This document shows positions 1-7,239 of a stretch of 22,453 nt of DNA, piece after piece. The notes beneath the pieces were generated by a model. It was not told the origin of the DNA. It saw only the letters and a program-made list of their open reading frames with translations, and made no database searches. Made by a program: the position numbers and the translations under genes. Numbering within the stretch: the stretch's first letter is position 1; each line of letters opens with the position of its first letter. Origin of the DNA: Chrysophaeum taylorii. Lineage: Eukaryota > Sar > Pelagophyceae > Pelagomonadales > Pelagomonadaceae. The stretch spans positions 1-22,453 of the forward strand of contig JAQMWT010000291.1 of the NCBI GenBank assembly GCA_029834535.1, read 5' to 3'.

Positions 1-181
1 AGAATCTGAATGCTACCTTGCGAGGAATTCGCTACCGAATGGCCAAGGTCAGACGCCGCGCCAGCGACGTTTCCCGAGCGAACGAAACGTATTAAGTTGT
101 GAAAGAGGGAAGGGAGGGGGACACTTCTTTGCCGCATTTCTCTCTTCTTTCTTCTCTCTGTCTTCTACTGATTTGCACCCG
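1..181. other. Upstream flank of the gypsy integrase, no feature recognised
   Basis: All three forward frames were read. Only the frame leading into the H2C2 region at 182 is open throughout, but its peptide resembles no RNase H or linker that I recognise. Bases about 127-175 are strongly pyrimidine-rich. The element continues beyond the left edge of the window. Confidence 0.4.
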
Positions 182-309
182 ATGATTGTTGCCCCCGCCA
201 CGTTGCGCAAGCGCATTATTCGACTCTACCATGACACTCCGGTTAACGGTGGTCATATGGGACGTCATAGTACTGTCCAGGCTACCCAAGAACGATTTGG
301 TGGCCCCAC
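182..309 (+). pseudogene. Ty3/gypsy integrase N-terminal H2C2 zinc region, out of frame with the integrase
   Basis: Translation from 182 gives a peptide with LYHDTPVNGGHMG, the two-histidine half (H-x7-H) of the H2C2 zinc-binding domain that precedes gypsy integrases. The matching cysteine pair (CLVC) lies just downstream but in a different frame, at the start of the 310-1731 open frame. A single-base loss near 298, in the conserved aromatic-proline stretch between the two halves, explains the shift. The zinc domain is therefore split between two frames in this copy. The frame assignments are read directly from the sequence; the domain name rests on the known gypsy arrangement. Confidence 0.75.
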
Positions 310-1731
310 ATGTCGAACGAAGTTGGAGTCTTCATTGGTGAATGTTTAGTTTGCCAGAAAGCTCGCACGCCTGAGCCGAAACGAGCTGGACTCTTGCAAC
401 AGCCTGTATACGATGGCGATGGTGCTGTTCTATGCATGGATTTATTTGGACCATTGTCCAGCGCTGGTCCCGAGACGTATCTTCTATTTTTTTTTGGTCT
501 GTTCCCGGGTTTCTTGATTTTGGATGTTTTGAACGATAAGACTGCTGAATCCATTCTGGAGTCATTTGTCATCAACATCCTCCTCAAGGGCTACGTGCCC
601 CAGATGAGTCGTACCGACAACGGTAAAGAGTTCGTGAACAAGTTGATGCGCGAGTTTTGCCATCTCTTCAACACACGACACCAAACTACGATTCCCTATC
701 ATGCCCAGTCGAACCCGGCTCAGCGAATAAACCGATTTATCAAGGCCTTCCTCCGTGCTTGCCTTCAGGGCCGGAACATCACGGATTGGCCCGACTTTGC
801 TCATTATACTGCGTTTTGTTACAACCGCGAGTTTATTCCAGGCACGCAGATTTCTCCCTTAATGCTGCGCCCGAACCGTCAGCCGATGCTGCCGACTGAT
901 TACACGCTTATGGACTTTGATACGCGACTGTTGCCGAAGACTCGCTCCGATGCAGTCGCCGAAACTCGCGAACGACTAAAGTATTATACGAAGATCGTCC
1001 GCGAGGCTCGTGATAAAGCTTTGAAGAAACAACGATTGGCCTACAATGAAGATCATGTCGATGTGGAATACAAGGAAGGATCGCACGTTTTGCTCTACAT
1101 TCCTCTCCTTCATAACAAACTTCGACCGGAATGGCGAGGACCGTTCATTATCAAGGAACGCCTTTCCCCGGTCACCTATAGGATTGAGTCTCTCGACTCT
1201 CCGCACGAAGAACGACGTGTTCATGTTAGTCAGATCACGCCTGTGATGGTACCTCCGATCGTTGATCAAACCACACGCAAACCCGAAGAAACCTTCCGTG
1301 ATGATTATCAGCACGGTAAGTTTGTTGTTTTCCGGATTCCTGACCGGAAGCGCTCTGATTGGCGCAAGAAGATTTATGTTGCCGAAGTTTACGAGCCTTA
1401 CGATTACCAGAATGATCGTGTTGCTCTACAGTTCTATTCTCATTTGGGTCCAAACGATGATGTCGCTTATTTCAAGCCGACCTCTCACCTTTCGCACCGC
1501 AAACTCAAGCCCGAGTTCAAGGACGTTGAAGGTCGCAGTTTCACCGACAAGTCCAGAATCTCATCCAACACAACTCCTTGTGTCACGGATTTCGCTCCGC
1601 ACGAGATTGATGTGTTGATCCCCAAGTTTACTTTACGCAGTGGTCGAGTTCCCGAACCGATCATCACCCGCGTTTACAAGAAGATTCGTTCACGAGATGC
1701 TCGTAAGGCGAAGCCGTGCTCCTCGCGCTAG
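310..1731 (+). CDS. Ty3/gypsy retrotransposon integrase, catalytic glutamate missing
   Basis: This 473-residue open frame encodes a gypsy-type integrase, which would join retrotransposon cDNA to the chromosome. It opens with the CLVC cysteine pair at residues 13-16. The first catalytic aspartate is in CMDLFGPL (about 43-50) and the second in RTDNGKEF (about 101-108). Where the third catalytic residue should stand, in the usual GxxERxN motif, the sequence reads SNPAQRINRF, so the glutamate is absent and one codon is missing. The conserved aspartate of the beta-strand after Y57 is also replaced (FFFGLFPGF). An SH3-like C-terminal domain follows (GSHVLLYIP...WRGPFIIKERL...YRIESL, about 257-299). 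The remaining 170 residues include a VVFRIPDRK...VAEVYE...VALQFYS stretch that may be a chromatin-reader-like tail. The ATG at 310 is only the first in frame; the true polyprotein starts upstream. The copy is probably inactive. Confidence 0.85.
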   Translation: MSNEVGVFIGECLVCQKARTPEPKRAGLLQQPVYDGDGAVLCMDLFGPLSSAGPETYLLFFFGLFPGFLILDVLNDKTAESILESFVINILLKGYVPQMSRTDNGKEFVNKLMREFCHLFNTRHQTTIPYHAQSNPAQRINRFIKAFLRACLQGRNITDWPDFAHYTAFCYNREFIPGTQISPLMLRPNRQPMLPTDYTLMDFDTRLLPKTRSDAVAETRERLKYYTKIVREARDKALKKQRLAYNEDHVDVEYKEGSHVLLYIPLLHNKLRPEWRGPFIIKERLSPVTYRIESLDSPHEERRVHVSQITPVMVPPIVDQTTRKPEETFRDDYQHGKFVVFRIPDRKRSDWRKKIYVAEVYEPYDYQNDRVALQFYSHLGPNDDVAYFKPTSHLSHRKLKPEFKDVEGRSFTDKSRISSNTTPCVTDFAPHEIDVLIPKFTLRSGRVPEPIITRVYKKIRSRDARKAKPCSSR

Positions 1732-2107
1732 CAGCTCGCTGGGGCAGCTCGAATTCTTACCAGGGGAGTCCTGTGGCGGCAACTCCCGCCTCCGAAGGCT
1801 TATCCCTCTTCTAGGCCCCCCCTCTATCAGGGGCACCCTACTCCGCTATGATGATGTCAGTTTTCTTTATGACATCATCTTCCTTTTCCGTGACATGCGT
1901 CACCCTGATTTCTGTGTTTCGATAATATCTTAATCATAAAGCAATAGCCGATCCTTAAGTTGTGAGGACCAGGCACGGAAGTTGTTTGTGGTTGTGTGGC
2001 GAGAGAACGGCCGTCCTCGTCCAGTGACTCTATCAAGGGCACGGAAGCGAGCGGCGAGCCAGGATTCGAAGGCGCTCCAGGTAGGCCTAAATTCTCCTAA
2101 CGCCACT
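1732..2107 (+). mobile_element. 3' non-coding and LTR side of the gypsy element
   Basis: Sequence downstream of the integrase stop is repeated in inverted orientation at about 21802-22175, and similarity stops in both copies just after TAACGCCAC. That shared end marks the outer edge of the element near 2107. The inner LTR edge cannot be placed because both copies also share the pol sequence and no 5' LTR is in the window. It contains the paired TGATGTCA/TGACATCA dyad described separately. Confidence 0.7.
1850..1879. promoter_or_regulatory. CRE-like dyad in the gypsy LTR region
   Basis: A perfect 10-bp inverted repeat, GATGATGTCA and TGACATCATC, has a 10-base spacer. Each arm contains a TGATGTCA or TGACATCA core close to bZIP (CREB/ATF) sites. 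The same dyad with the same spacer length is present in the inverted copy at 22033-22062, although the spacer bases differ. Retention of arms and spacing while the spacer drifts suggests a regulatory site or a structured RNA; which of the two is inference. Confidence 0.5.
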
Positions 2108-2475
2108 ACAACGCTAGCGCATTACATGTCGCTAATCACCCTAAAGTCAGTGCTCCCTCTCGTCATATCAATTTACGAGAATTTCGCATTCGTGACTACC
2201 AGGCCAGCTCGGTCATTCGTCCCCTCTGGTGTCCCACTCACTACCAGATCGCTGATCATTTTGCATAACTACATCACCGCAATTTATTCCACAAGCTCAA
2301 GAACGCCTACGGTGTTCATTCTACCTCTTCTTCACCACCATCTCATCAAGTTACTCTTTCTGCTGCTCTTCCACCGTACAACTCCGTCCAGAACACTCTT
2401 CACATCCTTGTCGATGGAAAGTCGCTTCCTGCTTAGTTTGATCCAGATTTCGCTCACCGAGTTCAATCTGTGAGG
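2108..2475 (+). pseudogene. Decayed unknown coding sequence
   Basis: From 2108, one forward frame reads as an ordinary soluble protein (including INLREFRIRDYQASSVIRP and later NTLHILVDGKSLPA) but is broken by two in-frame stops, near 2270 and 2433. An overlapping frame (1982-2473) stays open, but it runs out of the gypsy LTR and looks less protein-like. I do not recognise the family. The gypsy edge lies directly upstream, so the element may have inserted into this sequence. A retrotransposon origin for this peptide is also possible. Confidence 0.35.
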
Positions 2476-2542
2476 GCGTAGAGATACAAAATGTGATTTA
2501 GGGTTAGTACCCCCCTATCCTAGGGTTAGCTCTATTACTTCT

Positions 2543-2636
2543 TATAGCGGCATAAAAGTGTGTATGGGCGGCTTCTCCGCATTAGCCTATTAGGACCATA
2601 CACTTCTCGCTACATAAAGCTGTAGTAACCGCCACA
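2543..2636 (+). repeat. Left 94-bp direct repeat
   Basis: It starts TATAGCGG and ends CCGCCACA; the reverse complement of the end (TGTGGCGG) resembles the start at 6 of 8 bases. It contains an internal inverted repeat, GTGTATGG with CCATACAC. Confidence 0.85.
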
Positions 2637-2895
2637 GGCGCCCCCTTTTTAAGAAAGGACGCCGACCCCGGCGGTATATTTACTGATTCGATCGCTCGCC
2701 ACAGGCGCTACCATGGCGCCGCCTCGGCGTAAATTTGGAGGCTATTTCGTCCCGGCCAGAAACGTATTCCTCGCGGACGTTTTCGTCAACGCTTGACGGT
2801 CTGAACACGGGGGAACAGTAAGAAAATCGAGACATATAAGTCAGGGGTAGATTTGAACCAGGGACCATGAGTTCGGTCGCGAATCCTCCGCCATC

Positions 2896-2989
2896 TATAG
2901 CGGTATAAAAGTGTGTATGGGCGGCTTCTCCGGATTAGCCTATTTGGACCATACACTTCTCGCTACATAAAGCTGTAGTAACCGCCACA
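2896..2989 (+). repeat. Right 94-bp direct repeat
   Basis: Copy of 2543-2636 with three substitutions, 353 bases downstream. The internal GTGTATGG/CCATACAC inverted repeat is preserved. Confidence 0.85.
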
Positions 2990-3431
2990 CTTCTAGCACC
3001 CTTTAATCCTTTTAATTTCCGAAAAACGCTGTGTTATTCACACCGTGTTGTCCTCGTTGTTAGAGCACAGGACGAGGGCAGACTACCATTGCTCTCACTC
3101 TACTGAAGGGTAACACAGTTGAAATTACTGTTCTCCATTTGGTCAACACCTTCTCTTCGAATGGGCTAGTTTTTCAACCAAAGGATAATAATCGACGACT
3201 GCGAAGAGCGGGGGGGGGTGAAGGTTGTTGGGGTTCCCCAAAAAAGGGGCACCAAAATTCATTGTTCCACCGCCGTACCCATTCCTCCTCAAAACCGCCG
3301 CTGAATCATCAAAGAGGGGTATATTATTATTGACTCCAACACTTTTTATAGGGTAAATGTCACATCACTCGTTCTTTTTATACCGTCATTGGCCGAGCCG
3401 TTCCAACGACCCGAAAAATTATGATCCCAGG
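2990..3431. other. Intergenic, no gene seen
   Basis: Forward and reverse frames are short and without recognisable domains. The stretch holds a run of nine G near 3210-3218, followed by an A-rich run. A 64-codon frame at 3139-3333 has no family resemblance and I do not support it as a gene. Confidence 0.5.
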
Positions 3432-3555
3432 AAATCAAACCCAACCAACCAGGTGAAATTTTTTGACCCTAGAAAACCAAACCCAACCAACTAGGCGAAC
3501 GCAGCCAGCCTGTGCAATCCAACCACTCCAACCACAAAACCAACCAAAACCAACA
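3432..3555 (+). repeat. Dispersed ATCAAACCcAACCAACC motif, copies on the 3' side of the SHOCT gene
   Basis: Near-copies of ATCAAACCNAACCAACCNGG occur at 3434-3453 and 3475-3494, followed by a looser AACC-rich run at 3517-3555. All are in the same orientation as the copies at 4099-4287 on the other side of the gene. The run overlaps the last codons of the 3491-4030 frame. Confidence 0.5.
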
Positions 3556-4030
3556 TCCAGCATTCTCGGTCGCGTCGTCTCTTGGGGCCGGCGAAACATA
3601 CGCGTCGTTCCTTCATAGCGACGCGCAGCATTGTGGCCAAAAATCTAGTAATGGAGATGACGAGCACGTTCTGAGTTGCTCTCCTCCCATTCGTACGGCG
3701 GCATGGCGACGGTCGGCGCTCTAGCACCCGCCCTCGGACAAACAAAGAAAGATTCAACCAACGGTTTTGCATGTCGCTTCGTTGTAAACGCTGCAGCGGC
3801 TTCAGCCGGAGCCGCCGCCGCCGTTGTCGTCGCTGGTGTGCTGGTGCTGGTGCCGGGGCTGGTTCCGCTGCCGGTGCTGGCGCTTGCGGCGGCGCAGGCT
3901 CTGCAGCGTGCTTCTTTGGGATTTCCTCGAAGGCAGCGTCGTACATCTCCTGGGTCAGCAGCTTCTCGTCGAACAGGTCCCTCAAATCCTTCAACTCCGC
4001 CCGGCGCGCAGCTCGAGCTGTGTCGTCCAT
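3491..4030 (-). CDS. Short protein with N-terminal SHOCT-like helical motif and Pro-Ala linker
   Basis: The N-terminus (residues 1-40) contains LKDLRDLFDEKLLTQEMYDAAFEEI, given here only as its key pattern: an amphipathic helix, 'LF D..LLT..MYDA', then a second helix. This matches the SHOCT-type short C-terminal domain seen in many proteins, where it is thought to mediate oligomerisation. Residues 42-65 are a proline-alanine repeat. After that the frame becomes arginine-rich and unlike the first part. In the adjacent frame the Ala/Pro-rich composition continues and ends with a stop near 3660, so a slippage frameshift inside the PA repeat or an unrecognised intron is likely. The 179-residue length should therefore not be trusted. 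The start at 4030 is the first ATG and begins the helical domain directly. Function unknown. Confidence 0.5.
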   Translation of the reverse strand: MDDTARAARRAELKDLRDLFDEKLLTQEMYDAAFEEIPKKHAAEPAPPQAPAPAAEPAPAPAPAHQRRQRRRRLRLKPLQRLQRSDMQNRWLNLSLFVRGRVLERRPSPCRRTNGRRATQNVLVISITRFLATMLRVAMKERRVCFAGPKRRRDRECWMLVLVGFVVGVVGLHRLAAFA

Positions 4031-4098
4031 GGTTCAGGAATGCGTCGGCGAAGAGACAAAATAAAAATCGGGAAAATAGGCGTGCGTAGGCGAAGAGA

Positions 4099-4287
4099 AT
4101 GAATCAAACCAAACCAACCAAAAAAGCGTACGTCCGCGAAGAAATGAATCAAACCTAACCAACCTGGGGACGTGTCGCGTCAAGATGATAATCCAACCCA
4201 ACCGACTGCCTGCAAAGATTCGTATCGAAAGATCCAACAAAAATCAACTTACCCATTTTTGTTTGGATCAAACCAGGTTAGATCGGT
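4099..4287 (+). repeat. Dispersed AAACCAACC motif copies upstream of the SHOCT gene
   Basis: Copies lie at about 4102-4121, 4147-4166, 4191-4206 and 4267-4276. The first two belong to a longer duplicated block, GAATGAATCAAACC... and AAATGAATCAAACC..., about 45 bases apart. All point the same way as the copies at 3432-3555. Their position in the divergent interval between two genes suits a transcription-factor site, but that is inference. Confidence 0.45.
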
Positions 4288-4679
4288 TAGGCCAATGACA
4301 GTATTAGGCCGTCGTCGTTGTCTCGTCGCGCTACCGCCGCGCAGGTCTTTTTTTCTTGCTGTTGACGTGGACGACGAGCGGCGATGGTGCTAGTTTGATG
4401 GCCCGCGGGCGAGCTCTAGTTCGTGATGACCACCTTAGCCTCTCGGCGATGCTGGCAGACGGTGTCGTGCCCTAGGTAATGAACGTGGTGTAGGCACGCA
4501 GAAGAAATTCGGCGAGGTGGCAGGCCGTGGCGAGTTCACTCACGTCAGGCATGGGAGGCTGGCATACAAACTATATGACTGTTTGGGTTCAACAACAGCT
4601 GACTAATAGATGCTTGAAAAACGGCCCATTTAAAAGGACGTATAGGGAGTGTTCTTCGTAGTAGTACCGAAGAGAAGGG
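4288..4679. promoter_or_regulatory. Divergent intergenic region with TATA-like box before the TPR gene
   Basis: This interval separates the SHOCT gene (minus) from the TPR gene (plus) and has no convincing coding frame. TTTAAAAG at 4629-4636 lies 44 bases before the TPR start codon and is the only TATA-like sequence near it. The transcription start itself is not visible. Confidence 0.35.
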
Positions 4680-5420
4680 ATGGAGCTGAGTTCGTCCTCG
4701 AGTTCGCAGAGCAGCGGCGGAAGCGGCGTGTGGAGCTCGTCGAGCTACCGATCGGTGTCGCCGGTACGGCGAGGAGTGCCTCCGGAAAAGAAGAAGTCGT
4801 CGTCGTCGTCGGCTTCGTCTTCGCAAAGGAGGGTGACGACGAAGCGGCGAAGCAGTCGAAACTTCGAGCGAGTGCTCGACGAGATCTCCCCATGGCAGCG
4901 GGCCTTGTCGCACTGCCGGCGCGCGCGGCGCGTCGAGTCCCGAGACCTCGACCGGGCCGCTCGGTTTCTAGGTCGAGCGATGGAGCTGGCTCCGAGCAGC
5001 GCGTGCGTCCGGTTCGAGCTCGGGCAATTTCTCGAGCGCGCGGGCGACTGGCAGAGCGCCGTCAAGGAGTACAAGCGCGCCATTACCCTCGACCCCTCGC
5101 TCGGGGCCCCGCGCTGCGCCTACGCCGAGATTCTCCAAGCCCTCGGCGATCACCTCGGCGCCGAGCGACAGTTCGCCAAGGCGACCGAAGACCCGGAATG
5201 CCGTGCCGCGGCCCACCTCGCCTACGGAAAGTTCCTCGAACACGCCCGCGGACACCTCGACGATGCCGAGACACAGTACAGGCTTTCGCTATCGGTCGAC
5301 CCTACGAGCCGTGCCGCGAAGACCGCCTGGCGCGTCCTTGTTACGCAGAGCGCTCACCGCACCCTCGACGGTTACCTCGTCAAGCGCCCCCTCCCCCTAT
5401 GGGACTACCCTGACGATTGA
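4680..5420 (+). CDS. Serine-rich TPR-repeat protein
   Basis: This 246-residue protein has two parts. Residues 1-60 are serine-rich with basic clusters and read as a disordered tail with many potential phosphorylation sites. Residues about 85-220 are a helical TPR array. The clearest repeat is 107-140 (FELGQFLERAGDWQSAVKEY then AITLDP), followed by 141-174 (YAEILQALGDHLGAERQFAKA) and 175-209 (LAYGKFLEHARGHLDDAETQY). A helix at 86-106 may be a fourth, partial repeat. TPR arrays bind other proteins; no catalytic domain is present. The C-terminus ends in a short acidic tail (DYPDD). The ATG at 4680 is chosen because upstream sequence is non-coding in this frame. High GC keeps the neighbouring frames open, but only this one gives a domain. 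It converges with the TAZ gene with 67 bases between stops. Confidence 0.85.
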   Translation: MELSSSSSSQSSGGSGVWSSSSYRSVSPVRRGVPPEKKKSSSSSASSSQRRVTTKRRSSRNFERVLDEISPWQRALSHCRRARRVESRDLDRAARFLGRAMELAPSSACVRFELGQFLERAGDWQSAVKEYKRAITLDPSLGAPRCAYAEILQALGDHLGAERQFAKATEDPECRAAAHLAYGKFLEHARGHLDDAETQYRLSLSVDPTSRAAKTAWRVLVTQSAHRTLDGYLVKRPLPLWDYPDD

Positions 5421-5487
5421 CTGCCTGCCTCATTTCCTTCCTTCCTTCGTTCTGCTGTTAAGGAGAAGATTATGTATGACTTTTCAA
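5421..5487. other. Short convergent intergenic gap
   Basis: These 67 bases separate the stop codons of the converging TPR and TAZ genes. The 3' ends of both transcripts must lie here or overlap. Confidence 0.6.
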
Positions 5488-5955
5488 TCAAGCCTGTGTG
5501 CGCGTGACGGCGTCTCTGAGAGGGGAGCAGATCACACAGTGGGGCTGGGTGCAGGTCTTGTAGTGGGAGATGAGCTCCTTGAGGAGCGGGCACCCGAGCC
5601 GCTGGAATTCGCAGTTGTTCGACTTGCAGTGGCGCGCGTGGGCGAACAGCTTTTTGAGCGTGCAGCAGTGATTCCCGGGTAGCAGACAATCCCCGAGGTC
5701 GCCCGAGCACCGCGAGGCGTGCCACAGAACGAGCAACAGTTCTTGGAGAAACGCGACGCGGCATTCGGGGTGCTTCGCACCGCACACAACCATACACAGC
5801 TCGACGGGCACGTCCCCACCAATTTCGAGCCGCGGGCGCTTCACTTCGAACAAGTCGTCGATAAATACCTCCGTCTCCTCGAGCTGCTGATCCGTCAGCT
5901 GGGCGAGCTCGATGTCGAAGCTGTCGAGGATCTCAGACAACTCCTCGTCTTCCAT
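5488..5955 (-). CDS. Minimal TAZ zinc-finger protein
   Basis: This 155-residue protein consists of an acidic N-terminal region (1-37, rich in E and D) and one TAZ zinc finger (about 66-145). In CBP/p300 and in plant BTB-TAZ proteins the TAZ domain binds transactivation segments of transcription factors. All three zinc sites can be seen: H79-C83-C90-C97, H106-C110-C115-C122 and H131-C135-C140-C143. The last spacing (H-x3-C-x4-C-x2-C) is the same as in the canonical domain. No bromodomain, acetyltransferase, BTB or calmodulin-binding part is present, and the frame starts and stops cleanly. It is therefore a stand-alone TAZ protein of unusually small size or one exon of a larger gene. A retrotransposon LTR lies only 92 bases upstream of the start codon. 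Confidence 0.85.
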   Translation of the reverse strand: MEDEELSEILDSFDIELAQLTDQQLEETEVFIDDLFEVKRPRLEIGGDVPVELCMVVCGAKHPECRVAFLQELLLVLWHASRCSGDLGDCLLPGNHCCTLKKLFAHARHCKSNNCEFQRLGCPLLKELISHYKTCTQPHCVICSPLRDAVTRTQA

Positions 5956-6047
5956 TTTTGGCGTTGACGACGTTCCTTGACGTACGTTCCGAGGTCCGCT
6001 CCAGAACCCGAAACCAGAAAAATTGCCATTTTCTTACATTCATATTG
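5956..6047. promoter_or_regulatory. Remaining 5' flank of the TAZ gene
   Basis: Only 92 bases separate the TAZ start codon from the copia LTR, so any longer promoter now lies beyond the insertion, or the LTR supplies promoter sequence. No TATA box is evident. Confidence 0.4.
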
Positions 6048-6050
6048 TGA

Positions 6051-6962
6051 CAAGTGCAGGCCAGTAAGTTCACCTAGTCCCAATCTCTAACCCCAGTAAG
6101 TTCACCTGGTCCCAGTAAGTTTCATATAAGTTCACCTGGTCAGTAAGTTCACCTAGCTCACACCAACTCCTTTGAGCTCGTCGCTCTCGCCTCCGCCAAT
6201 CTCAGCTGCTTTGATCCGCACGCGCCGCCAACCTTTGAGTTTACTCTAAACACGTGGTCCCAGTAAGTTCACTTATAGTGCGCGTGTAGACGCCGGGAGG
6301 GGGCTTATCGGTATTGCGCAGCACGTGTGGGGTAGGGCGGAGTCGTCGACCCAGATGAGTATATCCTCGGGGATGCCGATCGACAGAGAGCCACGTAGAG
6401 CTGGACGTGGCAGAAGACGGGCTTGGGAAAGAGGACGCCGACCTCGCGGGGCGTCTGGCCCTGGCTCTTGTTGATCGTTTGGCGTAGGCGGGCCTTAAGC
6501 GATACAGGTTGGAGGAGCCTCGGTGACAACGACACGATCGATCATGTATCTGGTACCGTTGCAGTGGCCGTGCGACGGGTCGATGTTGCGAAGACATTAA
6601 GCTCGCGATCAAAGTCAGCATGCCGTTGGTTGTCAGGGAGTTGAAAACTCTACTGTAAAGAGCGAGGCGTCGTCTTCCGACCCAGCCTAGTCAGCCGAAA
6701 AGAACTCCGACGCCTCGTCTCCGAAAAAAAGGCCGCGGTCATGCGCGCGTTGTCAGCATCGACAACATCGTTTCGACGGGGCATGAGAATGGCGCGCTGA
6801 AAGAGCCGCCGCGGGTCGTGGAAATAGTCTGCGAGGTCGCCGTAGACGGCTTGGAGGATCACTGTCTGTTTCTCGCGCCTACCTGACCCTTACCCTTAAT
6901 CGAGGGACTGACAGACAAACAGACAGACAAACAAACAAACATCTGTCGATTAGTAGTTAAGA
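6051..6962 (-). mobile_element. Helitron-like non-autonomous element, copy 1 (912 bp)
   Basis: On the minus strand it begins TCTTAACTACTAATCGACAG and ends GGCCTGCACTTG. The ends are exact: removing it restores TGACAACTGG, the sequence of the intact LTR at 12121. No target-site duplication is made. Inside are a TTTG/TCTG microsatellite near the 5' end, the last third of a PIF1-type helicase gene (6862-6305), and at least five copies of a GTGAACTTACTGG-like iteron toward the 3' end (6051-6290). There is no Rep nuclease and no helicase ATPase core, so it would depend on enzymes from elsewhere. Confidence 0.75.
6305..6862 (-). pseudogene. C-terminal Helitron-type PIF1 helicase remnant (copy 1)
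   Basis: The first part reads VYGDLADYFHDPRRLFQRAI then PRRNDVVDADNARM, a segment typical of Helitron helicases between the ATPase core and the last motifs. After frameshifts, the final motifs appear as INKSQGQTPREVG (motif V) and HVQLYVALCRS (motif VI; usually HGQLYVALSR). The frame between the two parts is broken. Walker A and B are absent, so no helicase activity is possible. Confidence 0.8.
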
Positions 6963-7046
6963 CAACTGGAATGGGGCGTTACACTAGCGATAAGGGAATG
7001 ACGTAGGGATACTGGATACGCGGCGCAGGGGTAAGTGTCATAGCTC

Positions 7047-7149
7047 CCTCACACAGGTACTGGAAAAGAAAGAAAAGGAAAAAAGGGGTAAGTGAGGTCC
7101 TCACACAGGTGCTGGAAAAGAAAGAAAAGGAAAAAGGGGTAAGTGAGAC
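7047..7149 (+). repeat. 52-bp tandem duplication next to the copia LTR
   Basis: CCTCACACAGGT followed by a purine-rich GGAAAAGAAAGAAAAGGAAA block occurs twice with a 52-base period. The first copy overlaps the last bases of the LTR, so the LTR edge and its flanking tract were duplicated together. Confidence 0.8.
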
Positions 7150-7239
7150 GCTCACAGAGGAGAAGCTTGAAGGTGGAAAAAGACGTCATGAGAGGCATTG
7201 TGGCAGAAGAAGACAGGAGATGTCTTGCGAAGGCACGAG

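Larger units (their letters stand above)
2543..2989. mobile_element. 447-bp element with 94-bp direct terminal repeats (TRIM-like)
   Basis: Two 94-bp direct repeats (2543-2636 and 2896-2989, 3 mismatches by eye) bound a 259-bp interior with no plausible coding frame. Size and architecture resemble terminal-repeat retrotransposons in miniature. However, the repeat ends are not a clean TG...CA and I see no certain primer-binding site. On the minus strand, just inside the right repeat (about 2845-2893), the interior reads like the 3' half of a tRNA, including GGTTCAAATCT, a near match to the pol III B box. An alternative is two nearby copies of a small MITE. Confidence 0.5.
6048..7055 (-). repeat. 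3' LTR of the copia element, split by Helitron-like copy 1
   Basis: The LTR consists of 6048-6050 (TGA) plus 6963-7055. Joined, these equal the intact LTR at 12121-12216 apart from three substitutions. Relative to this copy, the right LTR has T for C at all three sites, and two of them are CpG to TpG. Confidence 0.85.

Noticed and set aside
2495..2535. Telomere-like TTAGGG and AGGGTTAG motifs
   Set aside because: Only isolated hits, not a tandem run, so no interstitial telomere can be claimed.
2845..2893. A complete tRNA gene on the minus strand
   Set aside because: Only a 3'-half-like portion is present; the T-stem pairs at three of five positions and no D-arm or acceptor closing was found.
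3676..4089. 137-codon plus-strand frame opposite the SHOCT gene
   Set aside because: It is the antisense of the Pro-Ala repeat and helical region; the minus strand gives the recognisable motif.
6241..6300. Separate promoter between helicase remnant and iterons
   Set aside because: No TATA-like or initiator sequence stands out from the iteron background.
7056..7098. Polypurine tract of the copia element
   Set aside because: The purine-rich run next to the LTR is on the plus strand, while the element is coded on the minus strand, so it is on the wrong strand for a PPT.
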